Notes: generated by a model not told the origin, from the sequence alone. Positions 34,195 through 42,822 are shown, numbered from the stretch's first letter. The stretch: DNA of 47,689 nt from Pseudomonadota bacterium (GCA_018901125.1 JAHIFE010000091.1:1-47689); one strand, 5' to 3'. Numbers and translations: made by a program.

Positions 34195-34533
34195 ATGAAA
34201 AACGATTGGGGTCAAGGATATCCAATCTCTTTCTGGTTCTCTGACTATTATGGTAGTTTGAAACTTGTTTTAGAACTAGGACCATTTGATATGGAAGAAC
34301 AAAGGATTAATTTTTTGAATTGTTTAGAGACAAATGGAGTAGCAATAAGACCAAGCGCAAAGTAACCAGGAAGGCAATATACAAGAATATGCACGGACAC
34401 TGAGAAAATTAAAGACTGGCATGACAAAGATGAGCTCTTAGAATAAATGTTGAAACTTTACAAGAAGAAGATAATGGTTGAAGTAAAAGAAAAGCTACTT
34501 AAAGCCATTGATGAATTCGATTGGCAAGAATGA
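34195..34533 (+). pseudogene. broken gene: C-terminal part of an unassigned protein, read through two in-frame TAA codons
   Basis: From ATG 34195 one reading frame gives a coherent protein, MKNDWGQGYPISFWFSDYYG ... GVAIRPSAK, then TAA (34363-34365). It continues in the same frame PGRQYTRICTDTEKIKDW ... DELLE, meets TAA (34444-34446), and finishes KLYKKKIMVEVKEKLLKAID to a TGA at 34531-34533. There is no frameshift. The parts read as one domain and resemble, from memory, the C-terminal half of PD-(D/E)XK-nuclease-like hypothetical proteins. The 5' part is missing and is replaced by the intron remnant. Confidence 0.6.
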
Positions 34534-34842
34534 GATAACCAAACAATGCACTTGACCGCAAGAGGTCCGGGTTGTTCAATTAAAATGATTATTTTCCACA
34601 TGCTTACGACCTCTGGGCAGCAAGTGATCTTTATGTTACTAACTTTCCATCAGTAATAAACAATTTTCAAAAAATCCGATAGCATTTCTTTGTAGGTAAA
34701 ACCAAGACAAGAATTTAAATTAAAATAACAGCATAGAAATAATTCTTCCCATTATCCTTTATTATATTTCCGGGTAAACCAGATAAATTAAGAAATAGCC
34801 TTATTCCATGAATGCAAATTGATTAGCGTGAACTAGTGCTAT
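34534..34842. other. intergenic, nothing recognised
   Basis: These 309 AT-rich bases carry no supported open frame, repeat or RNA gene that I can see. They lie between the broken gene and the 3' end of the reverse-strand regulator. Confidence 0.5.
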
Positions 34843-36333
34843 CTATTTTGCCTTAGAGTTTTGCTCGGCAGCAACTTTCATCCAGTGCCGGACAGTATCA
34901 AACTTGACGCCAAGAGCTTTTGATACTTCTTGTATGGATTTACCCTTCTGTAAGAGTTTAAGAGACATTAATACTTTTTCTTCCGGGTATCGAAGGCCAT
35001 AAAATATACTTCCCGCTCTGGCGCAAAATGATTTGCCGCATTTTTTACACAAATACCGGCGAGACAGAGTTCCATCTTTTTTGCGGTATGTTCCGTTAAA
35101 AACAATATTTCCTTTATTTTTTTTATTGAAAAGATCGCAATTGGGATTAGTACATATATTTGACTTTAATTGATTTGGATCATTATCAATATTTATGGTT
35201 CTTCGTTTTTTGGCGTCAACGTCAAACGGAAAATCAACGCTAAACGGAAAGTTGCCGGCTTTTTTTGCTTCCATAAATTTTTGATATAATTCATTTAAGT
35301 CATACTTTTTTTTGTCCGGATTAACTGCTGATTCTTTATATCCGGCATCTTCAATAAAATCCTTTTTATCTGATTTTGCAGCAGATTCTTTAACCAAAGG
35401 ATACGATTTTCCGGCTCGCGTAATTATTACATCCAATCCGGCCTCATACATTGCAGGAACTGTTTCTGTCTGAATGTTTTTATTTATAGGCTTTTTGCTG
35501 AATATCCTTTTCATTCCAAAAATATCGGAAAGGTTTCTTCCGTCAGCCGTGACTGCATTACGGGCAACCAGATAGTTTTCTTTGAATTCAATTTCATCAA
35601 GATACCGGTGATTGTTTCTCATAATCGCCTGAGCAGCACTGGTATTGGCTGTATACATGGAATAAAAATAAAAGACTCCTTCTCCCAGGCTGATAATATC
35701 AATTATTTCCTTTTCTGTAATACCACCTTCAAATATCTTTTGCTTCTTTAATTGTTCATATGAATCATTTGCTATCGGCAAGCAGATCTGGTGCCCCACG
35801 TAATGACCCCAGCTGTCAAAAGCTATTAAATTGAGATCAGGAAGCAGTAACCCGGCTTTTTTTATCACATTGCCTGCAAACGACTTTTCAGTTCCGTAAA
35901 TATCGCAATGACATGAAAGAATCATACGGATCTGTTTATCGGTTTTAACCGTATCGTATTTTGTGATGATTCCTTCATCAGATTGTTGGCTGCTTTTCAA
36001 TAATTCAGGAGAGGAAAAAAGGGCTTGTTCAATAAATGAATATGTAAAGCGCCTTGTCCTGAGTGAATACCAGACCGGCTGCTGTGCATTCAGCGCCACA
36101 CAAACCTGCATGGGAATTCCCACGACCTCGGAAAGATCGTGAAGGTTCTCAACCCTGGCGCTTCGTCCGTCAGCTTCCCAGTATTGCAGTTCGCGTGCAC
36201 TTATTTTTATGGATTCCGCCAGAGTCTCCTGACTGACTCCACGCCACTTACGGTAGTCTTTAATCAAAGATCCGAGTGATCTGTATAGTTTCGTATTTGT
36301 TGGCGCAATCTTTATTCGTGGTGAAGCGATCAT
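34843..36333 (-). CDS. composite DNA-binding protein: XRE helix-turn-helix, middle domain, zinc ribbon and transposase-type helix-turn-helix
   Basis: A 496-residue protein with two separate DNA-binding ends. Residues 21-80 are an XRE-type HTH (LIKDYRKWRGVSQETLAESI, ISARELQYWEADGR). Residues 100-300 are an alpha/beta domain, possibly acyltransferase (GNAT)-like, with no firm match. A charged linker (about 310-390) follows. Cys394, Cys399, Cys429 and Cys432 then form a zinc ribbon of the kind found in IS1/InsA-like transposase N-termini (YLCKKCGKSFCAR). The last 45 residues are an HTH (KGKSIQEVSKALGVKFDTVRHWMK). No DDE catalytic core is present, so a regulator is more likely than a transposase. 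It is divergent from the operon at 36470. Confidence 0.75.
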   Translation of the reverse strand: MIASPRIKIAPTNTKLYRSLGSLIKDYRKWRGVSQETLAESIKISARELQYWEADGRSARVENLHDLSEVVGIPMQVCVALNAQQPVWYSLRTRRFTYSFIEQALFSSPELLKSSQQSDEGIITKYDTVKTDKQIRMILSCHCDIYGTEKSFAGNVIKKAGLLLPDLNLIAFDSWGHYVGHQICLPIANDSYEQLKKQKIFEGGITEKEIIDIISLGEGVFYFYSMYTANTSAAQAIMRNNHRYLDEIEFKENYLVARNAVTADGRNLSDIFGMKRIFSKKPINKNIQTETVPAMYEAGLDVIITRAGKSYPLVKESAAKSDKKDFIEDAGYKESAVNPDKKKYDLNELYQKFMEAKKAGNFPFSVDFPFDVDAKKRRTINIDNDPNQLKSNICTNPNCDLFNKKNKGNIVFNGTYRKKDGTLSRRYLCKKCGKSFCARAGSIFYGLRYPEEKVLMSLKLLQKGKSIQEVSKALGVKFDTVRHWMKVAAEQNSKAK

Positions 36334-36386
36334 AGACGATATACCCTATTGACAAAAGTAAGGGAATTAAAAAATAATTATTTAAT

Positions 36387-36416
36387 ATTATGCATCAAGA
36401 TCGACATATTTGTCAA
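36387..36416 (-). promoter_or_regulatory. candidate sigma-70-type promoter of the composite regulator, with overlapping operator-like palindrome
   Basis: On the reverse strand TTGACA (36416-36411) and CATAAT (36392-36387) are 18 bases apart, about 55-60 bases before the regulator ATG. The 12-base palindrome GACATATTTGTC (36403-36414) overlaps the -35 box. This would suit autoregulation and could also affect the divergent operon at 36470. There is no direct evidence of binding. Confidence 0.5.
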
Positions 36417-36469
36417 TCGCAGGTTTTTCGGTCTGGCATCAGCAAGATAAAATAAAGGGGGAAATAAAC

Positions 36470-38200
36470 ATGTCTAAACAAGAAGATTTTGATGTTGCCA
36501 TTATCGGCGGCGGTGTATCGGGATTGGTTTGCGGTTGTTATCTTCAGAAGGCGGGATTGAAGGTGGCAATATTTGAAGCCAGGGAGGAATCGGGAGGAGG
36601 ACGGTGCGCTCACGAAGCTATGCGCCCCGGTCATGTAGTTCAGTCATGTATATGGGGAGATGTAGAACCTATAATGATGTCTCAATTGGATCTGGAATTG
36701 GACAGATATGGATACCAGGATACACATATGATGGCGGACTGGGGCTGGGGCTATATTTTTGAAGATAATACATGCCTTGTAAATAACTGCTGGGATCCGA
36801 AAAAAACGGCTGATAAAGTCAGAAGATTTTCGGAAAAAGATGCCCAAAAGATTTTGGATATGGTTGCCTATTTCTCCGAACCTTATGATGATAAAATTAC
36901 CAAGATGTGCAAATTCACCGAGTTGTTTTTCACTGATTTCTGGACCTGGGAAAATTTCGACATTCTTCTTGATCTGGTTGCTCCTGTTTTTCCGTTTAAA
37001 GATCCGTATGAGATAACCGATTTAAATGCATTTGAAATGCTGGATGCGATGTATGAAAGCGAACAGTTTAAAATGTATGCCGCAAGCATTGCCATAGGAG
37101 GAGCCATATATCCTCACTATACAGGAGGACAGAGTATGCTGGCCGCATTGTTGCCGATGGGATTATATTATTCTCATCCGAAAAACGGCTGTCATTCCGT
37201 AGCCCATGTTTTTATACGTTGTTTCAGGGCTCTTGGCGGTAAGTTGTTTAACAGTTGCCCGGTAAAGAAAATTATTGTTGCAGGAGGAGAAGCCAAAGGA
37301 ATCGTATTAGATGATGATGCAGCTTTTCCGGGCAAAGAAATAACCGCAAAAAAGGTTGTAACCAATATCAATCCCCGTGTCACATTTTGCGATATGGTTG
37401 GTGAGGAGCATCTCGACAGAAAAGTAATCCAGAAACTCAAGACAAACTGGAAGTATGACGGAGTACTGGTCGAAATACATTTTGCATTAAAACACAGGCC
37501 TCGCTTTGAAGCGGAAAAAGATGACCCTGATATTATTCAATCACTGACCGGCATGATAGGACCGAATACCTTAGGAGAACTGATGCAGGGATGGGGAGAA
37601 AGAGTCGGCGGCAGAATTCCATCAGAAGGATTAACACCTCTTAGTTATGTTTATGCTCATATGGATGATCCGACACAAACCAGATCTGATAATTGCGTTA
37701 TAAATGTTTGTATAGAAGTACCTTTTGCAATTTATGAAAAGGGCGGGCCGGAGATCTGGGATGACAAAGACTTCAGAAAGTCTGTATTTGATACTCACAT
37801 CGGAACCATGGAAAAAGCCTGCCCTGGTTTTACAGATAGCATACTTGACTACTGGTTCACCACACCCCTTGATCTTTCAAGATTCAATCCACACTACACC
37901 AGGGGATGTATGAGCGGTGGAAGTACTGCTGCCAACCAGATGTTTTTTGCAAACAGGGCGGATATAGAGGGTTTTGAAAAAGGAGGAGTTGTAACTCCTA
38001 TTAAAAACCTTTACGGAGCAGGAAGCGTAGGGCCCTCATGGAGCAGCGGCGGAAACGGATATCGTGCGGCATGCCAGATAGCCGAAGAGCTTGGGATAAG
38101 AAATCAACCCTGGTGGGTTCACAGAGCTTTTGAATATATTCAGAAAAAATATATCGACAAGACTTATATCCCGTTAAAGAAAACGAGTATATTGGACTAG
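36470..38200 (+). CDS. phytoene-desaturase-like NAD(P)/FAD-dependent oxidoreductase
   Basis: A 576-residue flavoenzyme. The N-terminal FAD-binding motif is VAIIGGGVSGLVCGCYLQ followed by the ribose-binding Glu in VAIFEAREESGGG. The C-terminal FAD contact is LYGAGSVGPSWSSGGNGYRA. The centre is the usual mixed substrate domain. The family performs desaturation, isomerisation or amine/alcohol oxidation on hydrophobic substrates. The ATG at 36470 has AAAGGGGGA upstream; the earlier ATG at 36410 precedes it without a ribosome site. It is the first gene of an operon running to about 45618, and its product is 31 bases from a paralogue. Confidence 0.85.
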   Translation: MSKQEDFDVAIIGGGVSGLVCGCYLQKAGLKVAIFEAREESGGGRCAHEAMRPGHVVQSCIWGDVEPIMMSQLDLELDRYGYQDTHMMADWGWGYIFEDNTCLVNNCWDPKKTADKVRRFSEKDAQKILDMVAYFSEPYDDKITKMCKFTELFFTDFWTWENFDILLDLVAPVFPFKDPYEITDLNAFEMLDAMYESEQFKMYAASIAIGGAIYPHYTGGQSMLAALLPMGLYYSHPKNGCHSVAHVFIRCFRALGGKLFNSCPVKKIIVAGGEAKGIVLDDDAAFPGKEITAKKVVTNINPRVTFCDMVGEEHLDRKVIQKLKTNWKYDGVLVEIHFALKHRPRFEAEKDDPDIIQSLTGMIGPNTLGELMQGWGERVGGRIPSEGLTPLSYVYAHMDDPTQTRSDNCVINVCIEVPFAIYEKGGPEIWDDKDFRKSVFDTHIGTMEKACPGFTDSILDYWFTTPLDLSRFNPHYTRGCMSGGSTAANQMFFANRADIEGFEKGGVVTPIKNLYGAGSVGPSWSSGGNGYRAACQIAEELGIRNQPWWVHRAFEYIQKKYIDKTYIPLKKTSILD

Positions 38201-38231
38201 TAAATACAGACTATCGCAAGGAGAGATTAAA

Positions 38232-39839
38232 ATGGATAAAAGAGAATATGATGCTATAATAATCGGCGGTGGTCCCAACGGTTTAACTACTGCTGCCTAT
38301 CTGATAAAAGCAGGCGCCAAGGTGCTGGTAATTGAGAAAAGGCGCGAAATGGGCGGTGGCGCAGCTTCCGATAATGCCGGAGGTTTTCGTTATCAGCCTC
38401 ATGCAACGTATATGGTTATGGGCGAGTTGATGCCGGCCTATAAAGACTTTGATATGGCTGCTGATGGGGTCAAATTTGTTACCCCCGAAGTTCAGGCAGC
38501 TCTTATAACCAAAGATGGTCCCTTGGTTTTTTACCAGGACCCTGAAAAAACGGCGAAATCTATAAGTACATTCTCCCAGGATGATGCAAAAAGCTTTCTC
38601 GCCCTTCATGAAGAGATGAAGGCCATCTTTGATGAGATTTTATTCCCAGCTACATATACTTACGCAGTACCTGCTCTTGACCAGTTTGCTATGTTTGAAA
38701 AAGCTAACATGCCTATAGCAACTCGTTTTGGAGAATTGGCAGAGATGAACTTTTTGCAAATCGTTGATCAGTTCGGTTTTAGAGAACCAACAAAAACCCT
38801 TCTCTTATATCTGGCAACCATGTGGGGAGTTCCATTTGAGTCGGGATTGGGCTTTCTATTTCCACTGTTTGTTTACCGGATGTTAAACAGTGGAATATGC
38901 AGAGGAGGTACTCACAGAGCCATAGGGGCTTTGATCGGAATCACACATGCCGGTGGAGATGTTGTTGAAGGAATGGCTCCCGAAAAAATCATTATGGAAA
39001 ACGGAAGGGCTGTTGGGGTAAAGATGGAAGACGGCAGAGAATTTTGGGCAAAAACAATCGTAAGCAGTTTAAACCCCGAGCAGACCTTTAAGGAGCTTGT
39101 AGGAGAGGAAAATTGCACAGATGACCTTAATTTCTATGTTAATGAGTGGAAGTGGGAACATTACAGCATGCTTAATTTTAATATTTCCCTTAGAGAACCG
39201 CTCGAATACAAGGCTGCCAAGGATAATCCCGATGTAAACAAGGCCCTCACCTGCGTAATGGGACTTGATAATTTCGAAGATCTGAATTCCGGGTTCAAAA
39301 AAATGGATAATAACGATATTTCGATTCACGCACATGCATCCCCCTTAAGTCTCTATTCACCCGGCCTTGCCCCGAAGGGATATCATACAGCCAAACTGGA
39401 GACACTGGCTCCTTATGACCTTGATGGCGATCCAGCCAACTGGGACAAGAGAGAAAAGGAGATTACCGAAACTTTCATGGATCTGTGGGCAAATTACACT
39501 ACGAATTTCAAATCAGCCTACATGGATTTTCATACTTCAACAACGACGCCCCTTGACGTGGAGCGCAGGTTTGCAACTATGAAGCGCGGAAGTTTCAAGC
39601 ATGGGGCTTACACAGCCTTTCAGTTGGGCTCCAACAGGCCAAATTCACTCTGTTCTTCTTACAGAACTCCAATCCCCGGATTATATGTAAACGGTGCAAG
39701 CACCTATCCGGGAGGCATGATACTTGGTGCATGTGGTTATGTGGCTGCCTCGGCGATTGTGGAAGATCTCGGTATGGAGAAATGGTGGAAAGATCCGGAT
39801 TGTGTAATAAGTGCCAGAGAAAAGGGCCTGCTTCCTTGA
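38232..39839 (+). CDS. phytoene-desaturase-like NAD(P)/FAD-dependent oxidoreductase (tandem paralogue)
   Basis: A 535-residue flavoenzyme with AIIIGGGPNGLTTAAYLIKAG at the start, VLVIEKRREMGGGAASDN after the second strand, and the C-terminal LYVNGASTYPGGMILGACGY. The two tandem enzymes share the fold but differ in the central substrate domain, so they probably act on successive intermediates or form a pair. Its last segment is closer than that of the 36470 protein to the fragment at base 1. The ribosome site AAGGAGAG precedes the ATG. The stop is 14 bases before the next gene. Confidence 0.87.
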   Translation: MDKREYDAIIIGGGPNGLTTAAYLIKAGAKVLVIEKRREMGGGAASDNAGGFRYQPHATYMVMGELMPAYKDFDMAADGVKFVTPEVQAALITKDGPLVFYQDPEKTAKSISTFSQDDAKSFLALHEEMKAIFDEILFPATYTYAVPALDQFAMFEKANMPIATRFGELAEMNFLQIVDQFGFREPTKTLLLYLATMWGVPFESGLGFLFPLFVYRMLNSGICRGGTHRAIGALIGITHAGGDVVEGMAPEKIIMENGRAVGVKMEDGREFWAKTIVSSLNPEQTFKELVGEENCTDDLNFYVNEWKWEHYSMLNFNISLREPLEYKAAKDNPDVNKALTCVMGLDNFEDLNSGFKKMDNNDISIHAHASPLSLYSPGLAPKGYHTAKLETLAPYDLDGDPANWDKREKEITETFMDLWANYTTNFKSAYMDFHTSTTTPLDVERRFATMKRGSFKHGAYTAFQLGSNRPNSLCSSYRTPIPGLYVNGASTYPGGMILGACGYVAASAIVEDLGMEKWWKDPDCVISAREKGLLP

Positions 39840-39853
39840 AAGGAGAAGAAGAT

Positions 39854-40795
39854 ATGACCGGGAAAAGATTGTGTACACAAGCCGAGTTGGAAAGAATGTG
39901 CATTACACCCGCAAAGCAGTTTGAAACAGTGCTTGAAAGCAAAGACATTGAAGCAGCCAAGAAAAAATATATTGAATTGGAAGATGCGTTCTTTGGCTTG
40001 CATATCATGTACCAGAACTGGATCGCATTTCTTCAGGAATTTATCTATAACAATTACGGACACGAAGGTCTTACAAATGCTGTTCCGATAGCTGAAATTA
40101 TAATGCAGGCTGTTAAGTTCGGTATGACAATAGATGAAGCTGATAAGTGCAGCAAGTCTGCAAAAGAAGAAATGTCAGCTCTGATTAACGCCGGAAAGAT
40201 AAAGGAAGTAAAAGATCTATTTAAGTTCCTGGAAAAAGGATGGCGGGATTTTCACGATATTTACAACAGTTGGACGACTCTTCTTTTATCAAGAATCTAT
40301 CGTGACCTGGGAGGTCTTGAAGCTCTTGAGAAGTGTCACCGCTATGCCGGCGGCAGTCATTGGATGCCATGGATGGAACAAGATATCCAATGTGATCCAA
40401 AGTTTCGCATTCAATATTGGAGTATGTTGATGCATGGCAACCTTTCGGAATTTACAGTCGAAGAAGATGATGAAAAGTTTATAATGAAAATGCACGTTTG
40501 CGGAAGTTGTGGCCGTCAGATCATTGATGGCTACTATAGTAGTCCTACAAACTTTGCAAAAGTCAAAGAAAAAGGTCCTGCAACATGGTGCCGCGATGAT
40601 TGTACCGTATATCAAACGCATCTTACAATAATACATGGAATGATGGCTATAGAAAAGATCGGAGCCCCATGGCCGGTTATCACATGCAATAACGGCAAAG
40701 GCCCTGAACCATGTCAGATACTGCTATACAAGGACCCTAAAACAGCCGCTGCCGAATATTACGAGATGGTGGGTAAGCAAAAGCCAAAGTCATAA
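39854..40795 (+). CDS. unknown helical protein with Cys-rich C-terminal metal-site motif
   Basis: A 313-residue soluble protein. Residues 1-190 are mostly helical (KKKYIELEDAFFGLHIMYQNW, EKGWRDFHDIYNSW). The C-terminal third carries a Cys/His pattern: Cys216-x2-Cys219 (CGSCGR), Cys246-x3-Cys250 (WCRDDC), His256, His261, Cys278 and Cys287 in GPEPCQILLYKDP. This could hold zinc, iron or an Fe-S centre. I do not recognise an assigned family, though similar CGS-G-R ... C-x2-C hypothetical proteins exist in other bacteria. The ATG at 39854 has AGGAGAAG upstream; an open frame from 39731 overlaps the previous gene and is rejected. Tight spacing ties it to the flavoenzymes. Confidence 0.75.
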   Translation: MTGKRLCTQAELERMCITPAKQFETVLESKDIEAAKKKYIELEDAFFGLHIMYQNWIAFLQEFIYNNYGHEGLTNAVPIAEIIMQAVKFGMTIDEADKCSKSAKEEMSALINAGKIKEVKDLFKFLEKGWRDFHDIYNSWTTLLLSRIYRDLGGLEALEKCHRYAGGSHWMPWMEQDIQCDPKFRIQYWSMLMHGNLSEFTVEEDDEKFIMKMHVCGSCGRQIIDGYYSSPTNFAKVKEKGPATWCRDDCTVYQTHLTIIHGMMAIEKIGAPWPVITCNNGKGPEPCQILLYKDPKTAAAEYYEMVGKQKPKS

Positions 40796-40827
40796 CCGGT
40801 TAGGAACTTGCTGAAAGGGGGTATAAA

Positions 40828-41580
40828 ATGAGATTGAAAGATAAGGTAGCAATAGTAACCGGCGGCGGTGCCGGTATCGGTAAAGCTATAGCCGCAGGGT
40901 TTGCAAAAGAAGGAGCCAAAGTAGTAATAACCGATATTAATGAAGACCGCCTGAAAAAATCTTCAGAAGAAATCAAATCTCAAGGCTCAGATGTTCTGGC
41001 TTTTCGTTCGGATGTTTCGGTTATGAAAGATATAAAACGGATGGTTGAAAAAACCATGGAGCGTTTCGGCAAGATAGATATTCTTGTAAATAACGCAGCG
41101 ATGCAGACACCGGCAAAGATATTCTGGGAGAGGGAAGAATCTGTATTTGATAATGTTGTAAAGATTAATTTGAAGGGACTCTATTTTTGTACCCAAGCTG
41201 TGGTTAAAACCATGTTGCAAAGAAATTACGGCAAAATTGTAAATATAGCTTCAAGTCAGGGTCGTATAGGCCTTCCAATGAACTCTGATTATGCAACCAC
41301 AAAAGGCGCGGTAATAAGTCTGACCAGAACACTTGCTGTAGAACTGGGACCTATGGGTATTAATGTAAACGGTATATGCCCCGGTCTTACTCCGACCGAA
41401 GGCATGAAGGCCGTTGGTCTCTCTCCGGAAATTACGGAAGCAGTAATCAATATGACGCCCTTGCGAAGGATGGGCAAACCCGAAGACTATGTAGGAATTT
41501 CAGTTTTTTTGGCTTCCGATGAAAGCTCTTTTATGACCGGGCAAACTGTTTCCGTGGATGGTGGAATCAGTATGCCATAG
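40828..41580 (+). CDS. short-chain dehydrogenase/reductase (SDR), paralogue of the 16393 enzyme
   Basis: A 250-residue classical SDR: TGGGAGIG, VVITDIN (Asp, NAD preference), NNAA in place of the usual NNAG, catalytic Tyr155 and Lys159 (YATTK), and TVSVDGG. It resembles the SDR at 16393 over the full length, but that one has ARN where this has DIN, suggesting different cofactor preference. AAAGGGGG precedes the ATG. It lies 32 bases after the Cys-rich gene, inside the operon. Confidence 0.9.
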   Translation: MRLKDKVAIVTGGGAGIGKAIAAGFAKEGAKVVITDINEDRLKKSSEEIKSQGSDVLAFRSDVSVMKDIKRMVEKTMERFGKIDILVNNAAMQTPAKIFWEREESVFDNVVKINLKGLYFCTQAVVKTMLQRNYGKIVNIASSQGRIGLPMNSDYATTKGAVISLTRTLAVELGPMGINVNGICPGLTPTEGMKAVGLSPEITEAVINMTPLRRMGKPEDYVGISVFLASDESSFMTGQTVSVDGGISMP

Positions 41581-41590
41581 TAATTCGTAT

Positions 41591-41662
41591 TCACCCTCTC
41601 CTGTAACCTCTCCCCTTAAGGGATGAGAAATAATCCATCTCTTCCCTTGCGGGAGAGGGTGA
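41591..41662. repeat. 72-base inverted repeat between two SDR genes
   Basis: TCACCCTCTCC (41591-41601) is exactly inverted at GGAGAGGGTGA (41652-41662). The interior also has CTCCCCTTAAGGGATGAG-like self-pairing. It fits the common CCCTCTCC/GGAGAGGG class of dispersed bacterial palindromes. It sits within an operon, where it could reduce or stabilise downstream message. Confidence 0.7.
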
Positions 41663-41705
41663 GACGGAATGGGGCATAGACATTAAGAGAAGGAGTACTA
41701 ATACA

Positions 41706-42470
41706 ATGAAATTATTAGAAGGCAAAATCGCACTGGTAACAGGTGGAGCAGGAGGCATCGGAAAAGCAACAGCTTTACTTCTTGCCAGAGAAGGAGCCAA
41801 AGTAGTAGTAAACACCGGTTCAAACATTAAAGGCGGCGAAGAGGTAGTCCGCCTTATAAAGGAAGCAGGCTGCGAAGCCATTTTTGTGCAGGGTGATGTA
41901 TCAAAGGCAAAGGAGGTGGAAGCATTAATCAACAAAGCAGTAAATACTTATGGCCGTCTGGATTATGCTGTTAATAATGCCGGTATAATACCGGATGTCA
42001 TGCCAACAGCCGAGACCACGGAAGAAAGCTGGGATCGCACAATTAATGTCGATTTAAAAGGCGTCTGGCTTTGTATGAAGTATGAAATTCTTCAGATGTT
42101 AAAACAAGGCGGCGGCTCTATTGTTAATGTTTCCTCGATTCTAGGATTAGTGGGCACTCAAGCGGGTGTTTGTGCATATGTGGCAAGCAAACACGGAGTT
42201 ATAGGGTTAACCAAAGCGGCTGCCCTTGAGTATGCTAAAGCCGGAATACGTGTAAATACAGTATGCCCCGGTTCCACTGAAACACCCGGCTTTGATAAAA
42301 CTCTGGAGCTTTCTCCGCAAGTCAGAGATATAACGATAAGCATTACTCCTATTGGACGAATTGCAGAGTCGGAAGAAGTGGCTGAAGCTATTGTTTGGCT
42401 GTGTTCGGGCCGGGCCTCATATGTCACCGGTCATGCCATGGTTGTTGATGGAGGCATGATCGCACAATAA
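41706..42470 (+). CDS. short-chain dehydrogenase/reductase (SDR)
   Basis: A 254-residue classical SDR: TGGAGGIG near residue 12, VVVNTGSN after strand 2 (no acidic stop, compatible with NADP(H)), NNAG, VNVSSILG, catalytic Tyr158 and Lys162 (YVASK), PGSTETPG, and HAMVVDGG. It is similar to many FabG-like and glucose-1-dehydrogenase-like SDRs, so substrate cannot be assigned. AAGGAG lies upstream. It is preceded by an inverted repeat and followed after 40 bases by the small unknown gene. Confidence 0.88.
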   Translation: MKLLEGKIALVTGGAGGIGKATALLLAREGAKVVVNTGSNIKGGEEVVRLIKEAGCEAIFVQGDVSKAKEVEALINKAVNTYGRLDYAVNNAGIIPDVMPTAETTEESWDRTINVDLKGVWLCMKYEILQMLKQGGGSIVNVSSILGLVGTQAGVCAYVASKHGVIGLTKAAALEYAKAGIRVNTVCPGSTETPGFDKTLELSPQVRDITISITPIGRIAESEEVAEAIVWLCSGRASYVTGHAMVVDGGMIAQ

Positions 42471-42510
42471 TCAGCAGTATAAAAATTGCATTATTCTTAG
42501 GGGGTAATCA

Positions 42511-42822
42511 GTGGCTGAGACGAATAAGTCTGAAACAAAAAAACCCGAAATAAAAAAACCTGAAGCATGTATGCGTATGAAATCTACCGGCCTTGGAACT
42601 ACAATGCTGTATGCTGAAGTAGATAAAGTAGATGTGGTGGATGACATGCTGATTTTGCATATTAATTCCGTATCGCCTGTAAGGTGGCATATCAGAGCCG
42701 GAATTACATATAAGGGAATGCTTGAACTTTTATGGGCGGTTTTCAAAAGTTTTATTGCCGTCAAGTTTGTATTTCTCGGTTTTACAAAACTCAAAAACCC
42801 TAAATTACCCGAAGATTTTTAG
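42511..42822 (+). CDS. unknown 103-residue protein, GTG start
   Basis: A 103-residue protein. It has a Lys/Glu/Pro-rich N-terminal tail (about 1-18), then a compact beta-rich part (LGTTMLYAEVDKVDVVDDMLILHINSV) and SPVRWHIRAGITYKGMLELLW, ending in a hydrophobic helix and KNPKLPEDF. The start is GTG at 42511 with TTAGGGGG upstream; the first in-frame ATG would remove the tail. No family is recognised. Its place between an SDR and the OYE gene, with 32-40 base gaps, shows it belongs to the operon. It may be an accessory subunit or ligand-binding factor. Confidence 0.7.
   Translation: MAETNKSETKKPEIKKPEACMRMKSTGLGTTMLYAEVDKVDVVDDMLILHINSVSPVRWHIRAGITYKGMLELLWAVFKSFIAVKFVFLGFTKLKNPKLPEDF

Noticed and set aside
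34843-36333. Interpretation of the composite regulator as an active transposase
   Set aside because: The zinc ribbon and HTH are transposase-like, but there is no DDE core, no terminal inverted repeats around the gene, and an XRE domain is present.
36349-36377. TTGACA plus AAATAA-like forward promoter for the 36470 operon
   Set aside because: The -10 part is weak in a very AT-rich stretch, so it cannot be distinguished from background.
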